From Neoceratodus forsteri (Eukaryota; Chordata; Ceratodontiformes; Ceratodontidae), in NCBI GenBank assembly GCA_016271365.2, contig CM057456.1, positions 885,914,001-885,978,000 on the forward strand: DNA of 64,000 nucleotides. Reading direction: 5' to 3'. The notes under the pieces are model-generated. The model made no database searches. It saw only the letters and a list, made by a program, of their open reading frames with translations, and was not told the DNA's origin. Shown here in pieces: positions 1 to 10,845 of the stretch (the first letter of the stretch is position 1; each line of letters opens with the position of its first letter). A program made the position numbers and the translations under genes.

Positions 1-1440
1 ATGGGGCCTGATGGGATTCCCCCCAGAATTCTAAAAGAACTAAGGAAAGAACTAGTAACACCACTGACGACCCTTTTTAATAAATCATGGGAGGATGGTG
101 TGGTACCTGAGGACTGAAGGAGGGCAGATGCGATTCCCCTTCACAAAAGTGGGAGCAAGACAGGAAAATACAGACCTGTCAGTTTGACCTCAGTGGTAGG
201 AAAAATGATGGAATCACTTCTGAAGGAAAGAATTGTTGAATACCTAGAGGCTAGTGGGGCAGAGGACCCAAGGCAGTGTGGATTCACAGCAGGAAGGTCA
301 TGTCAGATAAATCTAATTGATTTCTTTGACCAGGTGACCAAAGTAGTAGACCAGGGAGGGGCTGTGGACATGGCCTACCTAGACTTTAGCAAGGCATGTG
401 ACACAGTCCCACACAAAAGACTGATAAACAAATTAGCCAGCCTGGGAGTGGGTCCCAGGGTGGTAGCCTGGGAAAAATACTGGCTAGACAACAGGAAACA
501 GAGGGTAATACTAAATGGAGTCCACAGTGAAGAAAGGGGATTACTAGTGAGGTACCGCAGGGTTCAGTACTGGGGCTGGCCCTTTTTAATGTTTTTATAA
601 GTGACATTGCAGAAGGATTGGAAGGAAAAGTATGTCTCTTTGCAGATGACACAATGATCTGCAACAGGGTCGATACACAAGGTGGGGTGAAAAGGATGAA
701 AAGGGACCTGGCAAGGTTGGAGGAATGGTCAAATGTATGGCAGCTTAGATTCAACGCAAAGAAAGGCAAAGTAATGGACCTGGGAAACAAAAATCCAGAG
801 GAAGAGTACACAATGGGGGGTGAGCTACTGACAACAACAAAAATGGAAAGGGACCTAGAGGTAGTCATATCAGAAGACCTAAAGTTGGGCCAGCAATGTG
901 AGAAGGCAGTAAGGAGGACTGGGGGGATACTGAGATGCATAGGGAGAGGCATCACCAGTAGAAAACAGGAAGTTGTTGTCCCTTTGTACAGACAGTTGGT
1001 AAGACCACATCTGGAGTACTGTGTACAGTTCTGGAGACCCCATCTCCGCAAAGACATAGACAGGGTGGAGGCTGTCCAGAGGAGGGCAACCAAAATGGTG
1101 CGGGGTCTGCACCAGAAGACATATGAAGAAAGACTAAAGAAGCTTAAGATGTATAGCCTCGAGGAAGGGAGGGAGAGGGAGGACATGATAGAAACTTTCA
1201 AATACCTCAAGGGAATCAACAACGTCCAAGGGGGTAGCATCTTTCAGAAAAAGAGATGTGCAAGAACAAGGGGGAACAATCTGAAGATGGGGGCGACGGC
1301 TCAGAGGTAATGTGAGGAAGTATTTCTTTACAGAGAGGGTTGTAGATGCATGGAACAGCCTTCCTGAGGAGGTTGTAGAGTCAAAAACAGTGGGGAATTC
1401 AAAATTGCGTGGGACAGAAATAAGGCAATTCTAAAGGGTG
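1..1440 (+). pseudogene. CR1 ORF2 reverse transcriptase, broken
   Basis: The frame opens at base 1 with the RT block MGPDG and continues through SLTSVVGKMMESLLKERI, the GFTAGRSCQ block and AYLDFSKACDTVPH. The last normally reads FDTVPH, so a phenylalanine has become cysteine. A TGA at 115-117 replaces the tryptophan of the usual EDWR block. Near 545 a frameshift moves the reading from frame 1 to frame 3. There the catalytic box FADD is intact at 639-650, and the CR1 C-terminal block [13 protein letters not shown] follows. A second frameshift near 1,295 breaks the KYFFTERVV tail. The protein would copy the element's own RNA at a nicked target; this copy cannot. Endonuclease domain and 5' end lie outside the window. 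Confidence 0.9.
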
Positions 1441-1563
1441 GTAGGAGGAAGTAGGCTGTTGGTTAACTAGGATCTGCAGCTTATCCGTTAGGTAGGAAAA
1501 TAGGCAGAGTAGGTGGGCCAAGCAGTCCTTATCTGCCATCAGATTCTATGTTTCTATGATTCA
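1..1563 (+). mobile_element. CR1-type LINE, partial at window edge
   Basis: This is the 3' part of a CR1-family non-LTR retrotransposon, running in from the window edge. The reading is a reverse transcriptase followed by the conserved CR1 C-terminal region. The 3' end is diagnostic: a line about a bird-CR1-like tail with the words TTCTATG repeated (ttctatgtttctatgattc) at about 1,540-1,563. There is no poly-A tail, as expected for CR1. The copy at 23,666-24,614 shares its 3' UTR (gatctgcagcttatcc and a shared tail) and is the same subfamily. It is inactive because of a stop codon and at least two frameshifts. Confidence 0.9.
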
Positions 1564-1689
1564 ATGTAAGTTTTGTCCTTTTGAAGGGAATCACCATCTT
1601 GTCAGTGACCGCACTACAAGTAGATTTCGTTGGGATGGCAAGCTTAAAGTTTCCACTCAATGTGGCAGATGTCAGTCCAAGTAATAATT

Positions 1690-2640
1690 TTTTTTAGAAG
1701 TAGGCAGGTTTGGTATTACCCTCTAAGATGGAGTAGGAGTCACCCAGTTTCAGTGTACAACGAGCAGGTGTGGGTGTCGAGACTAGCCCCCAAAGTAAGA
1801 CGACAGGCCTTATTGAGGAGTGTGTTGATCCTGTTAAGAGCAGTTTTTGTGCCCACCCCATATATAGGCAACCCATAGTCAATGGTAGAAAGTATTGAGC
1901 TACTGGTGGCTAGTTTGAGTGCATCCAGTGTCACTGAATGTCTGTGACGATAAAGTACACCAAGTTTTATATTTGCAGTCTTGATAACAGTCAATGTGGT
2001 TTGAGAAGGTGAGCATGTCGTCAAAGGTAACGCTGAGCTATTTGAAGTTAGATACCTGGTCTAGGATCTCACCCTTTTGGTTATGAATACGCAGGGGCAG
2101 GTATTTCTTTTTACTTTGGGAGGTGGTGAAGAGCATACTCTTTTTTTTTTTATGTTAAAAAGTAGCTTATTTTCCTTAACCCAAGATTCAAGTTTATAGA
2201 AGCTGCTTTGGAGTTCAGTTGTGCTGGACTGTTGGTCTTTGCCAGTGACTGACATCACTGTATCATCAGCATAGAGAACTGTGCTTGCTGAGCAAGCCAT
2301 TGGGGTGGAGCTGATGAAAAGGCTAAAGAGTAGAGGACCAAGGACTGACCCCTGCAGAACCCTGAGGTGTACCTCCTTAGCTGCGGATAGGATATCACTA
2401 ATGTTGACTCGTTGTGATCTGTTAGAGAGGTAGCTTCCAAACCACAGTACCGTATCTGAGGATAGACCTGTAGACAGAAGGCAACTTAGGAGGAGGTTGT
2501 GATTAACAGTCGAAAGCCTTCGTAAGGTTGATGAAGACTGATCCAACTGCCTGACCACTGTCAATAGTGACAATAGTTGCTCTATCCCGATTCCCAGTCA
2601 TTTTCTTTCCCCAACTGCCTCTGTGACGGTTGCTAAATCC
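1690..2640 (-). mobile_element. L2/Rex-type LINE fragment (RT), minus strand
   Basis: The minus strand encodes a degenerate reverse transcriptase of the Jockey superfamily. Reading down from about 2,560 it contains FDTVNHNLLL-like, GSVLGPLLFSLFI and the catalytic block VLYADDTVM. A thumb region follows that ends near 1,740 (STIDYGLPIYG, then a CRLTLGA block). Several frameshifts and stops split it into the pieces at 2,061-2,573 and 1,740-2,024. The YADD catalytic residues survive. The strings LSSDTVLWFGSYLSNRSQ and YADD fit L2 or fish Rex1 families better than the CR1 copies here. Neither end is well defined. Confidence 0.75.
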
Positions 2641-3429
2641 TGATCTTTGAAGTACATTAGGCCCTTGAGTTCACCCATTTTTTCCTGGGTGTGCTCCTGA
2701 TTTTGATCTGCTTGCAAACACAGATAGTTACTCCTGCTTTCTTCACCACCTGGGGGGGTGTCTCACTTTTCCTTATGCTCACTTGCTCTTCTATCCTTCC
2801 TTTGACGATCCCCTGTATCTGCCTTCTGTCCTTGGTGAGCCTCTACACCTGCCCCTTCCCCGTAACCTCTAGTTTATATCCTCCTAAAAGCCATGCCCAT
2901 TATTTTGGCGAGAACCCCCCACTCCCTCTGGGCACAGGTGCAGTCTGTCCTGGGCATAGTACCATCACTTACCACATAGGCCCTCTATTTGGACTGAAAG
3001 GCAAAACCTTCCCCCTTCAGCAGACCCTTAGCCAAGTGTTAGCCTGCCTCATGGTCTGCTACCACTCCTTACTAGCCCCAAGGACCAGGATGAGCTCAGA
3101 AAAGATCACCCTGGATAGAAACTAGAGGAAACAAGATAGGGAAGAAAAAATAGATTATAATCATAAATAATAGCAATGGCACCCCTTGCCCCATGGAACA
3201 AACTCGTTCAAAAAACTGGGAACCTAGTTAGATGGCATCAGAAATGGAGAGAATGACAGATGGAGAGTGTAACGTATCAGCGAGACATACGAAACCAAGA
3301 GTAAACTAGAAGATTAAGTCCAGGACAAGGACAGATTTTCCTTGAAGGTACTGAGATTAATTACAGCCTATTTAAAAGCAGTAGAGAGAATAGAAGGAAA
3401 AAATGCACATCTGATTAAGTTAGGACAAG
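2641..3429. other. No gene recognised
   Basis: No conserved protein, RNA gene or clear repeat was recognised. An open frame at 2,691-3,125 (plus) is low-complexity and resembles no family known to me. The minus strand could be a decayed 5' part of the neighbouring LINE, but I see no motif that proves it. Confidence 0.4.
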
Positions 3430-5008
3430 GGGCCCAATTTTCAAAGGGCAAAATTTGACACAAAGTGCCTGTGCCAGAAGGAACTGATGTAAGTGGCAAC
3501 TTGTACCAAATGTTGCCACAATCTCGATTTTTAAATGCAAGCTGCATCGAAATTGGGAAGCCATGCGGTGAACCAGCCCTGCACCACCCTGTGCCAGAAA
3601 TGGTGGTGCACCAGGTCTTAAGGGGATTTGTACCACGTCGGGGCTGCAGCATCCCCTAAGTTGGGATTCTGAAAGCCCCACCATGGCTGCAAGTCATGGC
3701 AGTGGTCACACCAGCCACGAGCTGATCTAACAGCCCTAGCACCACAGATCGGGACTGTTCAGGGGGGAAGGAACCCTGTAACCCACAGGGTTCAGTGCCA
3801 GTGGTTCTTTTGTAGGGCCCTATTGGGAGGTGAGTGCCACAGCCTGATGTGCCAGGGCAGCAGGGTGTCACAGGGCAGTTGTGCCAAGTACAGTCCCACA
3901 GAGCCACAGATGGGGTAATCCCAAGCGTAGACTGACCATGACCTGGACCCTCTGGTGTTCTCGGTCCAGCCAGCTGTCCCATAGTTGTCATACTCTCTGA
4001 CAAGCAGGGACTGTCCATGGCTATACAGTATGTGGTGCATGACTGTGGCAGCCACCTACCCAATGGCAGCATGGATCTGGCAACAGAACATGCCCCTGCA
4101 GCAGAGTCCTCCATGTGCCGTCATATCACATCTTTGGGTGCTGTAGTAGAAATGGCAAGTTGCTGGGCACCCGTATAGGCAGGTGACATACATGAGTGCT
4201 GGAGATGGACTGGCATCCAACCTGCTACCAGTGTTGTACACTATGCACCCACCCACCCAACATGTCAGTGACACTGTTATTACTAGGTAGGGTATGGTGG
4301 CAGGGACAGAGCTCCCCCCCCTTGTATCTGAGGTACCAGATCCATTGCCAGTCTGTCTCCCACAGTCATGTATGTCACCTGTCTATAGGGCTGCCCAACA
4401 ACCTGCTATTCCTACTACAGCACCCAAAGAGCATGTTCAGCTGTCAGAGCTGTGCTGCCAGTGGGTAGGTGCCTACCACGATCCTGCACTGCATACTGTA
4501 CAGCCAGTGACAATCCCCGCTAGTCAGGGAGTATGACAGCTAGGGAACTGCCAGCAGGGCTGAGAACACCAGGGCTTCCAGGTCATGGTCAATGCCTTCA
4601 CCTTTGGGATTACCCCATCTGTGGCTCTGTGGGACTGTACCTGACACACCTGTCCAGTGCCAGCCTGCTACCTTGGCACACCATGTCGTGCAGCACACAG
4701 TCTAATAGGGCCCTCTAAAAGGACCACTGGCGCTGTACCCTGCAGGCTGCAGGGTCCCCTCCCCCCAAATGTCATGGATCTGGGGCCGGCTTTGTACTGG
4801 CAGGGGGGGGATGGTGGCACCCTCCTTCAAACCCCTCCGGTGCACCAAATCTTTGGTGCAACACTCCACCTGTGACAACTCAGAGGACTTTAGTGCAGGG
4901 ATCCCTGTTCTAAAATACGGCACTGGGTCCCTGGTGCACCTGGAGTTTCCCGCAGGTGGGGACCAGCGCAACATGCACTGATCTAGTAGCTCTTCTAAAG
5001 TTGAGCCC
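3430..5008. mobile_element. Foldback DNA element 1 (GGGCCC ends)
   Basis: The sequence is a long imperfect palindrome. The left arm carries ggctatacagtatgtggtgc near 4,018 and the right arm its complement near 4,488. The block gagccacagatggggtaatc (near 3,900) pairs with the block ending near 4,630. The axis lies near 4,265. The ends are gggcccaattttcaaa (from 3,430) and ttctaaagttgagccc (to 5,008), which match at about 12 of 16 positions when inverted. AAG flanks both ends (3,427-3,429 and 5,009-5,011), a possible 3-bp target duplication. No transposase is present, so it is non-autonomous. The interior is GC-rich. A 3-bp duplication would suit the PIF/Harbinger superfamily, but this is unproven. 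Confidence 0.6.
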
Positions 5009-5031
5009 AAGAAGTACAACAAGAGAAAAGT

Positions 5032-5083
5032 TTTGGTTTGTGCCTCTGGGGAGCTTACCCCAAACACTGAAAACAGGGTTGTA
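5032..5083 (+). repeat. 52-bp direct repeat, copy A
   Basis: This 52-bp block (tttggtttgtgcctctgggg onward) recurs in the same orientation at 5,574-5,625 with only two mismatches. Copy A lies just outside the decayed CR1 and copy B lies inside it. The identity is much higher than expected for the surrounding degenerate element. Confidence 0.9.
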
Positions 5084-5573
5084 GATCTTAATATGTCCAT
5101 TATGATGTTAAACAATGAGACCAGTTTCTAAACCCCTGTACAACTGGAGGACATGACTGCAGTGACGCCTTTAATGTATGGTGAATAAGTAACTGCTCAG
5201 CTGAGAACTTCATTGTTCTACTAAAACATATTTCAGACAGAAAAAAAACCCACCTGAACAGTTCATCAAGTCTCCTCCAAGATTTCCTACACAGGGATGC
5301 ACTAGTCTCCATTTTTCCTACCAGTCATTCCCATTGTCTCTATGATAACTCCTTTATATGCATCCCACTTCCTCTTGACTCTTGCTATTTTCTTTGCCTT
5401 CACAACCTTGTTAGGAAGTTTGATCCACCCAACCATAAATCTTTCCATGAAGTAATACTTTAAAATGAGTTTTGAATCCCCCCACACCAGCTTGATCACC
5501 CACCTCCTGGTGGATACAGTTTCTTAATTTCAACAGATTTGCTATGTCCACTTTGTTGAACTCTTTCATGCGA

Positions 5574-5625
5574 TTTGGTTTGTGCCTCTGGGGAGTTTAC
5601 CCCAAACATTGAAAACAGGGTTGTA
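5574..5625 (+). repeat. 52-bp direct repeat, copy B
   Basis: This is the second copy of the block at 5,032-5,083, with two mismatches. It interrupts the minus-strand CR1 reading between its C-terminal RT blocks, which suggests it was copied in after the CR1 had inserted. Confidence 0.9.
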
Positions 5626-6015
5626 TGTCTCTGTCAAGAATCAATACCAATACCCTCTCTCTTCTGTCCTTCAGTGACTACATGTTGAGACTTTTCAGTC
5701 TCTCATCACACTCCTTACCCTACTGATCATGGACAATCTTTGTGTCCTGTCACTGCTCTGTTTCTATATGTGTCCCTGCACTGGACAAAGTACTCCAGAT
5801 GCAGTCTCACCAGTGATCTCGACAAAGGCAATATCACCTCCCTTCTCCTGCTAGTAATCTTTCTCTTTCTCTCTCTCTGTACCCTAGCATTCTGTTAGCC
5901 CTCTCATATACCCTGTCACCCCAAGCTGCCTGCTTTAGGTTATTACTGATCACTGCTCCTGTGACCCTTTCTTCCTCCTCCATGATCTCTACCACCATCT
6001 CACTAATACAGTACA

Positions 6016-6166
6016 CTGCTAATGGATTTCTCTCCCTCATGTCATCACCTTGCACTTTCTGACATTAAATTTAAACATTTCAACTACCAGACTACTTCTT
6101 CAGTCTCCTCACATCCTGTCTCTTAATGTAACACATTCTTCACTGTCAACCCTACTGTACAGCTGG
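6016..6166. repeat. Inverted repeat arm A (151 bp, in CR1)
   Basis: This 151-bp block is the normal CR1 RT segment (ADDTKLYS region) on the minus strand. Its reverse complement occurs at 7,245-7,395 with about four mismatches (97% identity by eye). The loop between the arms is about 1.08 kb and contains the SINE. Confidence 0.9.
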
Positions 6167-6169
6167 GTA

Positions 6170-6569
6170 TTTATTTTATTTTTTATTTAGTTTTTGTTGA
6201 CTGGGTAAGTGCACTAGACAAATCCTGCCTATTTTCAGGCACGACCCGGGGGAGGGGGATACAGATGAATGCCAACGGACCTTGAACCAGATTAAGCTGT
6301 TGGTGGTATTTTTTTAGTGAATGAGGGAAATTTGGCCAGGACACCGGGGAAATTCCCCTACTCTTTTTCGATAAGTGCCATGGGATCTTTAACATCCACC
6401 TGAACTACCACCAATCCAAGCAGATGGGACCTCGGTTTAACGTCTCATTCAAAAGACGGCACCTCAGAAGTGCAGCACCTCTCTCATGCTGCATTACAGT
6501 GTCAGTACTGGGATATTAACCCAAGTGCCAGATGTGGGAACTGAACCCACAGCCCTCTGATCTCCCGGC

Positions 6570-6601
<32 letters not shown>

Positions 6602-6606
6602 TGACA
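6170..6606 (-). mobile_element. tRNA-derived SINE, copy 1
   Basis: The minus strand starts with a tRNA-like head. Box A reads tggctcagta (complement of 6,591-6,600) and box B reads ggttcagttcc (complement of 6,537-6,547). A body follows containing gatgttaaagatcccatggc and ccggtgtcctggccaaattt. The element ends in an A-rich tail (T-rich on the plus strand, 6,170-6,195). The copy at 56,218-56,680 has the same body, which confirms that it is a family. Similar bodies are known to me from SINEs of cartilaginous and lobe-finned fishes. RNA polymerase III would read from the internal boxes. It sits inside the old CR1 at 5,236-8,230, so it is younger. Confidence 0.8.
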
Positions 6607-7244
6607 CTGCTTCCTCACCAAACAAACTCATCTTGCTCTGGATCCCCTCTCTTGTGGTACCCAACTATTCACATACCTGTCCTCAAAGAATTTACTATTT
6701 AGGGTCATCTTCTGGGTTCTGGCTGTCAGCTAGTTTTATTCCATCTAGTTATTTCTTCCCCTATGCTCAAATCATTTATCTTTTTAAATAGTCACCTATG
6801 TGGCACTAGTCAAAGGCTTTGCTAAAATCCAGAAATGGTATGTCAACTGCTTGGTCCCCATCTGCAATTTGTAGTACTACATTAAAAAAGTTAATTATGT
6901 TAGTCTGACAAGACCAGCCATTAGATAATCCAAGCTGGTTTCCAACCATTAAGCCCTTCTATTAATGAGACTATCCCTTCTTTAATAATTGTCTCCAGAA
7001 ATGTCCTCACTATCAATGTTAGGCTTACCACCTTTGTGAAGGGATCCACATTTGCCACCCTTCAGTCCTCAGGTACTACATCTGGCGCTACTGGTTCTCC
7101 ATAAAGGACTATCAGTGGCTCTGCTACCACCTTCCTATGTTCATGTCAGCACCCTAGGGTGACACCCATCTGATCCTGGTGATTTATTGGTTTTTAGGTT
7201 CTCCAGTCCCTTAAGTACCTATTCCTTCTTTTCCTCCACATCTG

Positions 7245-7395
7245 CCAGCTGTACAGTAGGGTTGACAGTGAAGAATGTGTTACATTAAGAGACAGGATGT
7301 GAAGAGACTGAAGAAGTAGTCTGGTAGTTGAAATGTTTAAATTTAATTCCAGAAAGTGCAAGGTGATGACATAAGGGAGAGAAATCCATTAGCAG
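7245..7395. repeat. Inverted repeat arm B (151 bp, in CR1)
   Basis: This is an inverted copy of 6,016-6,166. It lies within the same minus-strand CR1 but in the opposite orientation, splitting the region that should join the endonuclease linker to the RT. It is a secondary copy, because the CR1 order is continuous on both sides of it. Confidence 0.9.
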
Positions 7396-8230
7396 ATTGT
7401 CCCATGTATCCCCCTTGAAATTTCTCCTTCTCTTAGGGAGTGGTACTGTTTCCTAGACTGTAAACACAGAACATGAGTACAGTATTTATTCAGTATACCT
7501 GTGCTCTCTACATCATCATCTGTACTCACCTCATCCCTCCATATCCTTTCTCTGTTATCCTAAGTCTTTTTCCTTTTACTAATATAGCTAAATAAGGATT
7601 TGTCATTCTCCTTGGCTCTTTCTGCCAGCCACAATTCTGCCTTTGCCTCCCTGATGAGCTGTTTTAACTATACATAGTTTCTTCTTATACTTCCCTATCT
7701 TTGCCTCACTTTATTCTTTCTTGTAAGCCCCAAATCCCCCCTTTTTGTCCTAATAGGTGTCCTTACCTGTCTGGCTAACCACATGGATTTCTTATATATT
7801 ACAGACCTCTTACAACACTGTCACAGTCTTGCATGGCCTCTCCGATAGCTTCCCTTTAATGATGCTCGGTTCCCCTCCACCACCTTGATCTTACGGAAAT
7901 ACTTGAGTCTTTCATGCATCCCCCCCTTTTTTTCTGAAATCTGCTTTCCTGAAGCCCACCATTGTGTCAATGACCACTTGCTGTGACCCCAGCTGAATGC
8001 TAAATTTCACCAGGTAATGGTCACTCTGGCTGATTGGGACCTCCATTTTATGGTCCCTAAAAATGTTCTGATTGGACATTACCAGGTCTAGTACTGGCTA
8101 CCCCTTGTAGCCTTATTCACTCACTGTGTGCGGAAGAAGTCTTGAGTGACATCTGCAAGTCTTTGCTCTTTCTGATTCCTAGCCACAGTATGTCTGAATG
8201 GTTAAAGGCCCCCCATTTACACCATTTCTC

Positions 8231-9054
8231 CCAATCTTGTCACTACAATAAATAAAGCAGGCAGTGTACTAAGCAATATATGATACAATAGATTAATTGA
8301 TCTTATACCTATTATCAAATATATTCTAAAACATGAATTCAATAAGCAATTTTAATCAGGAAACATAAAACTAAAATGGGAAGGACAGTGTCAAACAGAA
8401 CACATCACAGAGACAAATTGATACATATAAAAACAAGCTGAAGTGGTATGTTAACATGAGAGGTATTCCTAGGGAGGACAATCAATGGAAAGGCAGGCTG
8501 ATCAGCTTTCATGAATGCAAGGATTTTTTTTTTTGCAGCCAGAGGATATAAATCAATATAAAATCCTTTTGTGGCTAAAAGTATGGAAAGTCAAGTGCCT
8601 AATTTGATTTTACATCTTCCTAAATGGCAACGGGTTGGGAGCAGACTGCAGGTGCATACTCAGCTTGTGTACTTATTCTGACATTTCAACATGCTATGTC
8701 TTCTGCGACAGATATGCCCTCTGGACACAACTGAAAATAATTGTAGCTACAGCAATGAGTAATGATGATTTTTGCCATGGACATCCTCCTTTGGAATGCT
8801 GCTCTAGTGTTACTACAAGTATCCAAACAAAGGCACATTCTGAATTGGCTAAACAAGACAAAACTACTTTTTTTTTTACTGTGAATTACCTCATTTCCCA
8901 TTCCATGTCAGTAATACATAATGATATATTTGGCTATGTTTTGATAAATGCATGATCTAGCTTTGCAGCGCCCTCAAATCTATATTGTGAGTCTCTCCTT
9001 AGCAGCTATTGGTCCTTCTTTCGATATTTTCAAGGCATTGCATGACATCACATA
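8231..9054. other. No gene recognised, AT-rich
   Basis: The region is AT-rich with short T runs (8,524-8,535 and 8,868-8,876). An open frame at 8,635-8,955 (plus, 106 codons) has no motif that I recognise. It is probably chance or anciently decayed repeat. Confidence 0.4.
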
Positions 9055-9071
9055 CAACATCCCACAATATT
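9055..9071 (+). repeat. Target-site duplication, left copy (L1 no. 1)
   Basis: The sequence caacatcccacaatatt occurs here and, identically, at 13,851-13,867. It brackets the L1 at 9,072-13,850. It is followed at once by a T run, the complement of the L1 poly-A. Confidence 0.9.
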
Positions 9072-9635
9072 TTTTTGTACTTTCCCTTTATTTAGTTTCT
9101 GTATAAGCATACACAGTACCAAAATACTCTCATATAGGACATAACAAAAAGGTCAGTTGAACAATATATCAAGTACAGCAAGACATATGGGCCCAGATAT
9201 TCAAAAGGGTTGCGCATGGTGCAACAGTGTTGCACCATGCACAACCCACTGCTGTGCCCCGGTGCAATATTTAAAAGGGAAAAGTGCACCTGCACAAATC
9301 CCGATGCGCCGGGGCGCATCAGTAATGTATGCTGGCACAGGTGGGGGGGGGTGCCCATGCATAAACTGCACAGCCCGATATTCAGCCGAGCCATGCAGAG
9401 TTATGCAGGCGCAACCCCTACCTGCACCTGCACAACTTCACGCCGAAAAAAAAGGATCAAGTCAAGGGCCACCCACAGGTGAGCTGCCGCATTGCAGGGG
9501 CACAACACAGCAGCTGCCACCTGTGGGTGGCCTTCCACTTGTTCCTGCCAGCACCTGGTGGCACCCCATGCCCGCGATCGCGGGCTGAAGTCCCCCAGAA
9601 GCTGATCGGCATCACACCCACCCCAATGTCCAATA

Positions 9636-9720
9636 TCCCTGGTGGTCCAGTGGACCTAGAGTAGCCTGATCATGGGCAGCATCCTTACCCCCAAGTATGT
9701 TATCCCTGGTGATCTAGTGG
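9636..9720 (+). repeat. Two tRNA-Glu-5'-like motifs, left arm
   Basis: The motif tccctggtggtccagtgg at 9,636-9,653 and tccctggtgatctagtgg at 9,703-9,720 each differ by one base from the first 18 nt of vertebrate tRNA-Glu as I know it (acceptor strand plus the box A region). Degenerate inverted counterparts lie at 9,992-10,009 and 10,035-10,051 in the opposite arm. Confidence 0.6.
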
Positions 9721-9841
9721 CCCCCACCACACCCACCCATGGGCCCCACCACCGCCCCCCCGTGCGGCCGGCGGGCAGCAGCACCCACCCGCCTGCCACC
9801 CACCGCCTGCCGACGGCTTATCTAGACTGCCTTGTATGTGG

Positions 9842-9886
9842 GCTGCACACCCATTGGCTCATGCTCTGAACCAATGGGTGTGCAGC
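9842..9886. repeat. Central hairpin of foldback element 2
   Basis: This is a perfect 16-bp inverted repeat (gctgcacacccattgg and its complement) with a 13-nt loop. It forms the axis of the palindromic element. Confidence 0.9.
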
Positions 9887-10845
9887 TCACAGCTGTCAGT
9901 CTGCAGAAGCGCGGGGTGGCAGGCAGGTGGGGTGCCGCCGCTGGCTGACGGGGGGCAGGGGTGGTGGGGCTCCATGGGCGGGTGTGGGGGGTCATTAGAT
10001 CACCAGGGATAACATACTTGGAGGTAAAGATGCGCCCTGGACCACCAGGGATATTGGACATTGGGGTGGAGGTCTGATGCAGGTCGGGCTGCACTTGGGA
10101 GTGGGGCGGTGCATTCATGCCCGTGATTGGAGCTACTCGGAGGGGTGTTGCATTCATGCCACAATCGGGAAGACCACTATGCTGCCCGCGATCGGGCTAC
10201 GGGGGAATAGTATTATGCAGGAGTCGGAGCTGCAGGGGCATCGGTCCTGGCGGCTGCTGCCTGACAGGGTGCCAGGCGCAGAAGTCATCGAGGATCGGTG
10301 CACCTGCATGCTAATGGTATGCAAATGGGGCTATAATTAGATGCAAATGGCCCCTGTGCACCTTTTGCATAAATTATGGCCCCATTTGCATGTCACCTTT
10401 GAATATCGCAGGTGCTGCGCATGGCGCTATGGAACTTGGGCACCACATCACGAGATGTCCCATTCTGACCACTTGCGGTGGTGCAGTTCCACTGCGACAT
10501 GCACAGTATGGAGGTAATGACCAGGGGCGATATTCAAAGGAATTGCTCAATACCGCAACTCCGTTGAATATCGCCCTGGCCACACCCCTGCACAACTTTT
10601 TTGAGCAACGCAGGGGCTTGCGCCACAGAATGGCGCAGTCTGAATATCTGGGCCATGGAGTAAACATTCAGTCGCGCTATAATCTTGTACTGTAGGATGT
10701 GGGAGAAACCAAGAATTTAATATATCAAGTCCAATAGTCTCTAAATAATGCCAGCCTCTTCAATGGCAACTGGTTTAACCTGAAAAGGAAACAAAGTAAG
10801 GGAGTATAATGCAGTCAACTATAGATTGCTATTTATTTATATATA

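Larger units (their letters stand above)
5236..8230 (-). mobile_element. Old CR1-type LINE, minus strand, with later insertions
   Basis: A decayed CR1 reads from about 8,230 down to about 5,236. In order it holds the C-terminal part of the endonuclease (SDHYLVKFSIQ near 8,020), the ORF2 linker rich in Arg/Lys, RT blocks (a FSKAF-like block near 6,810), an ADDTKLYSRVDS block near 6,165, and the terminal KYYFMERFMVGWIKLPNKVV block near 5,430. The 3' end reads gatgaactgttcagg followed by a TTTCTGTC tail, as CR1 tails do. Many stops and shifts are present. The copy is interrupted by an inverted 151-bp self-copy at 7,245-7,395 and by a SINE at 6,170-6,606. Confidence 0.75.
9190..10654. mobile_element. 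Foldback DNA element 2 (GGCCCAGATATTCA ends)
   Basis: Perfect 14-bp terminal inverted repeats ggcccagatattca lie at 9,190-9,203 and, inverted, at 10,641-10,654. ATG flanks both ends (9,187-9,189 and 10,655-10,657), a possible 3-bp target duplication. The interior is GC-rich and palindromic: gctgcacacccattgg (9,842-9,857) pairs with 9,871-9,886 around an axis near 9,864. The arms at 9,620-9,735 and 9,960-10,075 are complementary. Each arm carries two copies of a motif like tccctggtggtccagtgg, which resembles the 5' end of tRNA-Glu. There is no transposase. It inserted into the 3' UTR of the L1 at 9,072-13,850. Confidence 0.85.

Noticed and set aside
386..1240. Open frame of 284 codons on the minus strand
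   Set aside because: It is the antisense shadow of the CR1 reverse transcriptase; the plus strand carries the conserved RT motifs.
6537..6601. tRNA-like sequence on the minus strand
   Set aside because: It is a SINE head with degenerate stems, followed by a SINE body, so it is not a functional tRNA gene. The same holds for 56,613-56,667.
9157..9588. Open frames in the GC-rich segment at 9.1-10.7 kb that might look like exons or a CpG island
   Set aside because: They lie inside a palindromic foldback element with 14-bp inverted ends; no codon bias or domain was seen.
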